NCBI GenBank assembly: GCA_947581885.1
Contig: CANPWF010000030.1
Location: 1 to 13,050, forward strand
Direction: 5' to 3'
DNA from: an uncultured Clostridia bacterium
Lineage (GTDB): Bacteria > Bacillota > Clostridia > Christensenellales > Borkfalkiaceae
DNA: 13,050 bases
Position numbers and translations under genes: made by a program. Below, piece by piece: positions 1-9,600 of this stretch (position 1 is its first letter; the number at the start of each line of letters is the position of its first letter). Under the pieces are notes generated by a model. The model was not told the origin of the DNA. It made no database searches and was given only the letters and a program-made list of their open reading frames with translations.

Positions 1-55
1 GGGGGGTGTTATAATTGCTTTAATTTGTGAATTAGTCGCATTTTGTGATCGTAAC

Positions 56-95
56 GCGGAACCCTACTCCATTGCGATGTTGAGGGGAGACCCCT
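56..95. repeat. Imperfect direct repeat, copy 1
   Basis: The block starts GCGGAAC and contains CTCCATT, then a GATGTTGAGGGGAG core and CCCCT. It matches the block at 154-192 with a few substitutions and small indels, giving a unit spacing of about 98 bases. It is probably a diverged copy of one dispersed element. Confidence 0.55.
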
Positions 96-106
96 CCCCC
101 CTGTGT

Positions 107-134
107 CCCCCTCCCCTGAGGGGGAAAGGGGATA
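107..134. repeat. G/C-run palindromic element, copy 1
   Basis: Two C runs are followed by two G runs around a TGA centre (CCCCTCCCCTGAGGGGG, then AAAGGGGATAG). The half-sites can pair into a C/G-run hairpin. A close copy lies at 446-472, so this is a repeated unit and not chance composition. Confidence 0.55.
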
Positions 135-153
135 GGAGAGAGACCGAGGCGGG

Positions 154-192
154 GCGGAACTCCATCCCATTACGAAGTTAAGGGGAGCCCCT
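154..192. repeat. Imperfect direct repeat, copy 2
   Basis: This is the second copy of the 56-95 block. It starts GCGGAAC and has CCCATT, a GAAGTTAAGGGGAG core and CCCCTT. Its right end runs into a CCCCTTCG...GCTCAGGGTGACG element (188-226) that shares both ends with the element at 362-399. A CGCCG/CGGCG inverted repeat (199-203 with 210-214) sits inside it. Confidence 0.55.
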
Positions 193-240
193 TCGACGCG
201 CCGCAAGGACGGCGGCTCAGGGTGACGTATTTGATATATT

Positions 241-290
241 CCTCATCCGTCGCGGCAATGCCGCGCCACCTTCCCCCAAGGGAAGGCGAG
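241..290. repeat. Two-hairpin intergenic repeat element
   Basis: It begins CCTCATCCGTC and then carries two perfect hairpins. The first is CGCGGC (251-256), loop AAT, GCCGCG (260-265). The second is CCTTCCC (269-275), loop CCAA, GGGAAGG (280-286). I recall elements with this layout (CCTCATCCGTC, a small hairpin, then CCACCTTCCCC...GGGGAAGG) scattered between genes of gut Clostridia. That recollection has not been checked by a search. Confidence 0.6.
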
Positions 291-305
291 GGTAAGGCCG
301 CTCTG

Positions 306-334
306 CTCTCCGCGCGCGCGATGCGCGCGGGGAG
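306..334. repeat. Long GC hairpin
   Basis: CCGCGCGC (310-317) pairs perfectly with GCGCGCGG (323-330) across a 5-base GCGAT loop. Four further outer pairs, one of them a G-T wobble, extend the stem to 306-334. No T run follows, so it is not an obvious intrinsic terminator. It probably belongs to the same repeat cluster. Confidence 0.6.
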
Positions 335-361
335 GGGATAAGACGGACTTCGTTTTTCGGG

Positions 362-399
362 ATTCTTCCCCTTCGGCTGCGCTCAGGGTCAGAATGACG
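362..399. repeat. CTTCGGCTGCGCTCAGGG-type repeat element
   Basis: ATTCT (362-366) and AGAAT (391-395) form an outer inverted repeat around an inner CCC...GGG pair (CCC 369-371, GGG 386-388). The core is CTTCGGCTGCGCTCAGGG, followed by GACG. The element at 188-226 shares its two ends but has a different centre. I recall very similar CCCTTCG...GCTCAGGGTGAC sequences as abundant intergenic repeats in many bacterial genomes and MAGs. Confidence 0.6.
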
Positions 400-445
400 C
401 GTAGACCCGAGCGTAGGACAAGAGGGCGAGACAGAACCTCTATCA

Positions 446-472
446 CCCCTCCCCTGATAGGGGAAGGGGATA
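446..472. repeat. G/C-run palindromic element, copy 2
   Basis: CCCCTCCCCTGATAGGGG followed by AAGGGGATAA. It is a near copy of 107-134, with the same order of C runs, TGA centre, G runs and GATA end. A third, looser relative with C runs, GAGAA and GGGGG lies at 481-506. Confidence 0.55.
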
Positions 473-560
473 AGCCCCACCCCCTACCCCCTCCCGAGAA
501 GGGGGCAAGAAGGCGCGGGAAGATACACTCGGCTTCTGCGAAGCCTCGGTATGAGGGAAC

Positions 561-610
561 TAACCCCCACCACCGCCTACGGCGGAGCCGCCCCCTTGAA
601 AAGGGGGCAG
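561..610. repeat. Double hairpin just upstream of the giant gene
   Basis: Two perfect hairpins stand side by side: CCGCC (573-577), TAC, GGCGG (581-585), and GCCCCCTT (590-597), GAA, AAGGGGGC (601-608). The second has an 8-bp stem but no T run follows, so on the + strand it is not a canonical terminator. It ends about 60 bases before the giant gene's start codon and could lie in that gene's mRNA leader. Confidence 0.6.
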
Positions 611-657
611 TCAAGAGGCGAAGGAAAAAATAAAAAAATTTATGGAACATAGGTAAT

Positions 658-662
658 AGGGG
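658..662 (+). promoter_or_regulatory. Ribosome binding site of the giant gene
   Basis: AGGGG lies 7 bases before the ATG at 670. It supports this start, which places a typical signal peptide at the N-terminus. Confidence 0.6.
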
Positions 663-669
663 TTGCGAA

Positions 670-3600
670 ATGAAAATTACCCGTAAATTTTTCATAATAG
701 GTTTGGCTCTTACGATGGCGGCGAGCGTGGCAACGGGCGTCGGCGTCGGCATTACGACAGGCGCAAGTGAGGTTTCGGCGACGCCGCCCTCTTACAGTGC
801 GCCTCTTTCTATGTCCGAAGAAGAGATCATGCCGTTGGCGTTGGATCATACGCCAGCAGACCATAAGGGTGGTATTAGTGAGTGGGAGCCGATACATCCA
901 GAATATAATTCAGGCGCGTTTCTTCCCGAGATCAAAGATGGTACTAAATATTATTTTGACGACGATGGTGAGATAGGATTTGAGGGCGACAGATATGGTA
1001 ATGGGGTCACAATCTGCCTAAACGGCAAGAAAGTTGCATCATCCGACACCCTTACCATCGATGGTGACGTTTATATATGCGACTGTTCAGGCGGGAGCGG
1101 TGAAATAGAATTCAACATAAAAGTTAACGGTTCGCTTACATTAGAGGACTGCAGAGTGACCGGTACGATAACCGTGGGGGACGAGGGCAAACTCACCGTA
1201 AGCGGAGATACCGTAATCGGTAGCGATTCGTCGGGCGGTGTCGTTCTGTCTCCCAATGGTTCCATTTATTGCGACGGGTTAGGGCAGGCAGATGTTTGGA
1301 TAGACGATAGCGATCACGAAAACAAGACAGCCCCTTATGTCGATGCCGATAGTTTTGATGGCGCCTCCGGGAAAATGACGGACTATTTCCACACGAGAAA
1401 CGGCAACGCTCTTGTAGTCTATGGGATAAGCGTAGAATTTCCCACACTTGGCGCAAGCGGTTATGAAGCGATTTACGACGGAAAAGATTGGCTTACACAG
1501 ATCAAAGCGGGTCTTGTATTCAGCGATGCGAACGGGGAAGTGATTGCTTTAACAGAAGGTGACGATAACGATTATACCATTATCATATCGTCCGAAGATA
1601 TATCATCAAGCGGCGATCTAACCGAAATCATAGACGCAGGCACCTATACCGTCACCATTACGCTGACCAACAGGATTTATACGTTTGGCCATAACGGCGT
1701 AGTTGACAATACTGACGAGAAACAGTTTGTTTTGGCCGAGGCCGTGGCGCGGGTGACCGTGGGCGAAGAGACGACGGGGTACGGCTCGATCGAGACCGCG
1801 TGGGCGGCGGCGAAAGGGAAAACCGCAACCGTCACCTTGATGCAAACGACGTCGGCGTCCGACGCGCTTACAGTGAGCACAAGCGACAATATCACGCTCG
1901 AGTTGGGCGGGAAAGCGCTGACAGCAAGTATCAACGTGACGGGCGGGACGTTCGTAATCGATGGCGCGGGCACGCTGACGGGAAATGTTGACGTGACGGG
2001 CGGGGAATTCACCTTGCAAGGCACGGGCAAATTAAACGGCGGTGTGACGGTCTCGGGCGAGAGCGCGCACTTCAACATGACGGGCGGAACCATTACGAAT
2101 AAATCGGGCGCAGGCGTGAACATGACGGGCGGCACGTTTACGATGTCGGGCGGCGCAATCAAGGACTGCGTGACGACCGGCGACGGCGTATTTACATGGG
2201 GCGGCGGCAAGATCGGCACCGTCTATCTCGGCACGGGCATGTTGATTACGGTGCAGAGCGGGTTTACCGCGCTTGACGACGGCGAGAAGATCGCCATTGA
2301 AATTCAGGCGGCGCTCTCCGACGACGGCGTGCAGGTTCTGGACTGGGAAGCGGGCACAGACGACCCCACCGCGTACTTCAAGAGCGCGATTGAGGCGGCG
2401 TGCTACTTTAAGAATACGGGCGAGAATGCGGCGTTCATCGGCAAACACAGCATTGTGAAGGATGACGGCGACCCGAAGTGGAGCGGCTACGACAGCGTGA
2501 CGTTCAGCGGGATCCACTGTGAACACGAAGGGTGCGGAAAAACGAGCGGCGACGTTACGCTTACCGAGGGCAATGGCATTACGTCCGAAGAGACGCAGGA
2601 ATTGACCTGCACGCAGGACGGCAAAACATCATACACGGCGGAAGTATCGTTTGACAAACTGAACGGCGGTTTGGCGGGCGTTGATGGGGAACATGCAACC
2701 ATGCATGTTGATCCCGAGATGAATGTAAAGACAACCCCAGCCGACGGGCATTCATGGGAATACACCGCGGCGGGCGCGGTTCTCACAGCGACGTGCGGGA
2801 ACGATGAGCACGATAGCGAAAAGGATGGGATAGAACAAGTCGTCACCGCCACGTTGCACGCGCCCGAGACGACGACCTATACGGGCGAGTGGATTGAGGC
2901 AACTGTGACGTTTAAGGGCGGCACGTCGTTCCCCGGTGGTTGCGAAATCAAACATTATCAGAATGGTGGTAGTTCGGGATATACAGAAGCAGTCGGCGGA
3001 TGTATTGCGGCGGGTAGTTATCAAGCGAGGTTGACCGCGAAGGGCGACACGGCTTCGGAAAAAGCCACGGCGACGCTGGACTTTACGATCGGGAAAGCCA
3101 CTTTGACGATAACGCTCTCCGCGACCGTCGAATACGGCGAAGCAGTAAATACGCAGGAAGATGTGGTGAAACTCTCGATCAAGAGCGGGCTTGTTGCGAG
3201 CGACAATCGTAAGAAGGAAGCTATCCTCGCGGAGGCGAGAGAGAAGGCGGAGTTTAACTTCGGTAGCTATGCGCCGGGCACAGGCGTCGGGAAGTACAAG
3301 GTGACAGCCGGTGAGGTGGATATCACCAACTACACTGTCACGTTTGAAAGCGCAGATGAAAATTTCACCGTCACCTCGCGTGAAATCATGGTGACGCTGA
3401 CCTTCCACGATAAGACCTACGGCGAAAACCCCGAAGGTTGGGTGACGGCGGAAGCCATCCGCTACGGCGTAGGGAATTGGTATGCGCCGGGCGACGCGAC
3501 GCGGGACGACGATTTCCATATCTTCATCATAACCTATTCATTGCAGGGTGCGAAGGGCGGCGCTCCTTTGAAATATCCGACCGCAACGACGCCCGCGGAT

Positions 3601-6600
3601 ACCTATACCATCAAAGCGACGTGGACGAACGAAAATTATGAGGTGACAATCGAGTATGGCACGGACGGCGCGAAGTACAAAATCACCCCCGCAAAGCTCA
3701 CCGTCACGGCGAACAAAAAGACGATTACATACGGGCAGACGCCATCGGGCACGATCGGCGACGTGACGATCACAGGATTTAAGAACGGAGAACAGCAGAG
3801 CGATGTCGTCCACGGCGACGTAACGATCACCTACTCTTACATGCAGTATGAAAACGTCGGCACTTACGATATTACGGTGGATGTAAGAGGGCTTTCTGCC
3901 GATAACTACATATTCTCCTTCGATGCCGAGAGCGGGAAGGACAAACTCACCGTAGAGCAGGCGGAACTCCATGTGGATTGGTCGGGCAAAGAAGTGGGGT
4001 ACTCATACACCTACGGCAGTGTTACCGACCCCTCGGCCACGGCAACGGGCGAAGGGGACGATACGTTTACGTTTGACGTTGAGATGACGCACAATCCCGA
4101 CGGCGAGGGCACGACCGATTTCGAGGATGTCGGCACATACACCTTTAAGGCGAAAGTCGGCGCGGCCGATACGGAAAAAGCCAAGAACTATAAGATCCTT
4201 GGCGACACGCAGGAGTATACGATCGAACAGGCGACAAACGGCTGGGAGGAGGCGCTCGATATCCAGAATTGGACGTACGGCGAGGAGGCGAAGGCGCCTT
4301 CGGCAAAGGCGAATTTCGGCGACGTCGAGTTCAGTTATTCGGTAAAAGACGGCGATCCTGTGGACGGCGTGCCCAAGGACGCGGGGACCTACATCGTGAC
4401 GGCGACCGTTAAGGACAATAAGAACTACAAAGGCATTGAGGCGACGAAGGAGTTCACCATCAACCGCGCGAACCTCACGGCGGGGCTTTCCGCGAGCGTC
4501 GTATACGGCGACGAGATCAACGAAAGCAACGTGACCGTCACCGTGAAAGCGGACGAGTTGAAGAACGGCGACCAAGAAGCGGATATCAGAGACGAGGCGT
4601 TTAGGGCGGCGGAGAAGTTCTTCCGATATGGCGGCTATACGGCGGGCACGACGGGCGTGACTACGCCGAAGACCACGGTGAGCGTGAGCAAGGACGGGAG
4701 CCATGTTGTAGATATCAAAAACTACAGAGTGACGTTTGGGGACGGCAAGATCACCGTCACAGCGCGCCAAATCAGAGTGGAACTCTCGGGGGATCGCCTC
4801 AATACCTATGGCGACAAGGAGCACGGGCAAATCATTGTAAAAGCAGTCCGCGACGGCAAACCGGAGGATAATTGGTACGGCAATTCGTCGGACGAGGCTT
4901 TGCTCGAAGAGGAACTTGTTTATACCTTCTATGTGTCTGGTCAGGACGCGAGCGGGGCGACGGCGTACACCCCGAAAATGGCGGCGAGCGATTATACCAT
5001 TGTCGCCGCGTTACGGGCGGACGGGACGCTCATCAAGAATTACGAACTCGTGGGCGCAGAGGGCACAGAGTATAAAGTCAACAGAAAAGACCTCACGGTG
5101 ACCTTGACCGCCTCGGTCGTCTACGGCGACGACATCGACGAGAACAACGTGACCCTAACGTATGAGAGCGGGCTTGTTGATGGCGACATCCGCGACGACA
5201 TCCTCGCAGAGGCGAAGGTGGCGGCGGACTTCGGCGATTACGGCGGCTATCAGAAGGGTGAAACGGGCGTCGGGGATACCGTCACGGTGACTTCCAAGCC
5301 CAAAGATATCACCAATTACACCGTCACGTACGACTGCGCGGAGGGCAATCTCACCATTTCGCCGCGCAAGGTAACGGTGACCGTCGGCGGCACGCTGAAA
5401 CATACCTATGGCGTTGAACCCACACGTCCCGCATTTGAGGCAGACGGCGCAACGCTTCCCACGTTTGCCGCGGAGCGCGCGGACGGCAAAGAGGGCGCAT
5501 GGTACGGAAATGAAAACGATATCCAAGCGTTTGAGAACGGAGCGGTGTACTCCCTCGAAAAGGGCGGGAGCCGTGTGGAGTTCAATGCGAAGGCCCCCGC
5601 GGGCACATACACGCTCACACTGAAATGGGATAACGGGAACTATGAAGTCACGGCGGACGGCGTTTCCTACACCGTGGAGAAGGCGGACCTCCACGTGACG
5701 CTTGAAGCGGCCGTCACCTACGGCGAAGGGACCGATGGGATCACCGTGACCGTCACGGTGAAGAACACGGACGAATTGAAGAACGGAGACGATCGGGCGG
5801 ACATCGAGGCGGCGGCGAAGGACGCGGCGGAGTTGACCGATTTTGGCGGCTATGAGGCGGGGACGCCCGTATCGGAGACGGGCATCACTGTGAAAGCGGA
5901 GGGCACGCTGCCCAACTACAACGTCACGTATGAGAGCGCGGCGGGCAACCTCACCATCAAACAGCGCGAGATCACCGTGGTGAACGAGAGCGCGGAGAGC
6001 GGCGTCTACACGGGGCACGGGCAGCCGATCACCGTTTCCTTCAACAATCTGTATGGCGGGGACGGAGAGTTTGCGCCCGTCACGGACTATACGATCCAAT
6101 ATACGCTCAACGGCGAGAAGGGGTCGCTCGAAAAGGACAGCAACTTGCCGCTCACCGTGGGCAACTATTATGCCGAAGTGACGCTGCTCCCCACCTCCGC
6201 AAAGGCCGCGAACTATACCATTGTGAACGATCGTCAGTTTGGCTACGAGATCACGCCCGCGAAGATCACGGAGGATTTCACGAAGGGCTTTGAGAAAGAC
6301 CGCAACGAGTTGTATTCCGCCGACGAGTCGGTGAAGTACCCGCTCGGACTGCCCGCACAGGACGAGGAGGATTTCCCGCTCGTGCTCCAAGGCAACGATA
6401 CGGAGATCGTGAACAAAGTGACGCTTCAATATATCGTCCTCTCGCACAAAGAGGGCGAAGGGCACGCGCAACTCGCAGGGGAGATAGCGGGCTACCTTAA
6501 ACAACTCGAAGATGGCGCGACGCAACTCAAAGGCCAGGGATATGTAGACCACGTTGACCCCGTGCGCGAGCCCATGGGCTACTGCGTGTTCTTCAAGGCG

Positions 6601-9600
6601 GAGGCGGACAACCACGAGACGTATTACGGGTACTTCACCCTGCACATCTACCATGAGCGGCTCACCATCAAGATGGCGGCGGGCGGCCTCACATTTACCA
6701 GCAAATACGGCGACGTGCCGCATACGGAAGGAACGCTGTTCGATTTGGTGTTTGAAAAAATCGAGAGCATTACGGCGACGACAACGACCGAGGGAGACGA
6801 GGATCTTCACGAGAACAAGAAGGCGCAATTTGAAAAGGAAAAAACGTTTTTCCACTTCTACTTCTCCAAGGACGGAACGGAATACGCCGTCGCCGATCTG
6901 CTCAGCGTAGGAACGTATACGTTGAATGTGCGCTATTCCAAGACGGGCGCAGAGAGCGAGGAAAAATACATCGAGTTCGCGTGGGACGGCGGCAAGGCGC
7001 CCACCATGGAGGTCACTCCCCGCGCGCTGACGCTCACCCTCGGCGGGACCAAGACGCACGAATACGGGGCGGATACGTTCGGAAGCATCGTGGCGACCGC
7101 CGCCTGCCAAGACGCGCCGAACAGCGGTGCGAACGGGGAGGGGCTCGTCGGCAAAGACACCGTGGCGGGCTTGGGCCTTACATACACCTTTACGCTCGGC
7201 GAGCAGAAGGGGCTTTCGCTCAACCAAAAGATGGGCGTCGGCAAGTACACCATCGAAGCGGATTGCGCGAACGGCAACTATACCATTGCGGAACTCAAAG
7301 ACGCGGAGTACGAGGTGACGCCGAAAGACCTTTATGTGGAAGTGAACGCCGAGGTCGTCTACGGCGACGAACTCAAAAAGGACAACGTGAAGGTGGAGAT
7401 CACAGGCGGGCTCACTTCGTGGGATGAGGACGAAAGGGAGACGCTCGCCGGCGAGGCGTACGAAAAAGGCAACTTTATCTTTGACAACTACACCAAGGGC
7501 ACGACGCCGGCGGGCGATGAAGGCGTTACGGTGCGCGCGGACAGCGTTGCGGTCGGAAATTACACCGTAATTTATACGCAGGGCAAGATCACCGTGGCGA
7601 AGCGCACGATCAAAGTGACGCTCGGGGGAGACCGCACCAATACGTACGGCGCAGAGGAGCATGGGACCATCGCGCCGGGCGCGGTGCGCGCAGACGCCGA
7701 GGGCAACAAGGTCGACGGCGATTGGTACGGAAATGCGGGCGATACGCTCAACTTCACCTATCGGTTCCAAGCCGCGGGCAAAGAGGCGGCGGAATATTCC
7801 CGCATGATGCGGGTGGATACGTACACCATCGTCATTGTATGGGGCAACGAGAACTATGATATCGTGGCGCTCGAGGGCGCGGAATATACCGTGACCCAAG
7901 CGACGCTCACCTACGACACCCCCGTGGGCGGCCAATACGACAAGCAGGCGCACCCGTTGCTCGAAACGCTGGCGGGCGTTGCCGGCGAGACCCTGCACCG
8001 CGGAATGGACTACGACGTGTTCTACGGCGATGACAAATATGACGGTAGCAACGACAGTATCCTGCCGAAGGATGCGGGCAGGTATGAAGTTCGCATCGAA
8101 TTGACGGGCGAGGCAAAGAACAACTATGTGCTCGCCGCGGATAAGGGCAGCTTCCTTTATGTCATCGCACAGCGCGAACTTGCAAAGCCCACGGGCAGCG
8201 ATACTGCGTACGATTACAACGGCTTTGAGCGGGTCCTCACGGTGAATGGCTTCGACGGGGACACGATGACGGCTACGGGCGACAACGTAAAAGCGAACAC
8301 CGCAAATATTGCCGCCATAAACGCGGGCACATACACCGTGACCATTACGATCAAAGACGACTGCCTCAAGAATTATTGCTGGGTCGGCGGAGCACAGGAT
8401 ACTGTTTCGTTCACGCTCACCATTTCCCCCGTCGATCTCGTGAAGGACGAGGCGAAATTCGACGCGCTGGATCGGGACTACCTGTACAATTCGAGCGGCG
8501 AAACGCATGATCTCGCCATGCCCAACCAGAGCAGCGAAGACTTCCCGTTCACCGTCCCCGGCGGCGGCCATGTGACCGTCTACTACATCGTGACCGAGCA
8601 CGCTGACGGCGACAAATACCACGACGAGGACGAAATCAAGGCATATCTCAAAGAATTGAGCGACGGCGAGCATAGCGAGTTGTGGCTCGAGGCGGACGCC
8701 GCAATGCGCGTAAATACGCCGAAAGGCTACTGTGTGTACTTCAAGATCGTGGACGAGGCCGGGAACCACAACACCTATTACGGCTACTATTCCGTGCATA
8801 TCTACCACGAGGAGATCACCATCTATCTGGATGACGAGATCGTGAACGGGCACTACAACGTGGAATATGGCGACGCTTCCCACACGCAGGGCGAACTGCG
8901 CGAGAGGCTCTACAAACATATCCTCAGAGTGACGGCGGGCAAAAATCCCGAAGAGGGAGAAAAGTTGGAGGGCGAACTCGATGAGCGGTATTTCAACTTC
9001 TATCTCATCGACGAAGCGGGCGAAGAACACTACCTCGAAGAGACGGACAGCGGCGACCGCCTTCCCGTGGGCGAATACACGATCGGGGTCAGATATCTCG
9101 AAACAGGCGAAAAGGCCCGCTATATCCGCCTGAATTGGCACGACGAGACGCCGCCCGATTTCGAGATCATCCCGAGGAAGATCGACCTGACGGCTACGTT
9201 TGAAGGGCACACATACGGCGCGACGCCCCAAGCGCTCGCCGCGCAGGTGGCGCTCTCCGCCGTGCGCTCGGGCGGCAAAGAGGGGAATTGGTCGGGCAAG
9301 AGCGGCGAAACGTTCGCAAGCCTCAACCTCACCTATTCCTTGGCGTCGTTCGGCGAACACATGGACGCGGGCAGATACAACGTGGAGATCGATTGCGGCA
9401 ACCCGAACTACGATGTGACGGTCGTTTCCGCAACGTACATCGTGTACCCGCGCACGCTCACGGCCGACTTCGGCGCGTACGGCGACCTCACCTACGGCGG
9501 CGCGAACGCCCCCGAGGCTTCCATCCGCGACGGCGGCATTCTGTGGGACGACGACGTGGAACTCTCCATCGTCTCCTATGAGGGCGCCGCGAACGGCGGC

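Larger units (their letters stand above)
1..669. other. Gene-free region built of GC-rich palindromic repeats
   Basis: No convincing gene lies here. The short open frames on both strands run through hairpin sequence, have no good ribosome binding site and give low-complexity Arg/Pro/Ser-rich peptides. The region alternates AT-rich joints with many G/C-run inverted repeats, and the individual elements are listed separately. It resembles a dock for several families of small dispersed intergenic repeats. I found no convincing -35/-10 pair for the giant gene downstream. Its promoter may lie in the AT-rich stretch around 620-655 or upstream of this window. Confidence 0.7.

Noticed and set aside
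590..608. Hairpin as an intrinsic terminator
   Set aside because: The stem is perfect but no T run follows on the + strand, and on the - strand the flank is a C/G mix. It is better explained as part of a repeat element.
243..752. 169-residue open frame on the - strand in the upstream repeat region
   Set aside because: It runs through several hairpin repeats into the signal-peptide coding region of the giant gene, has no domain and no ribosome binding site.
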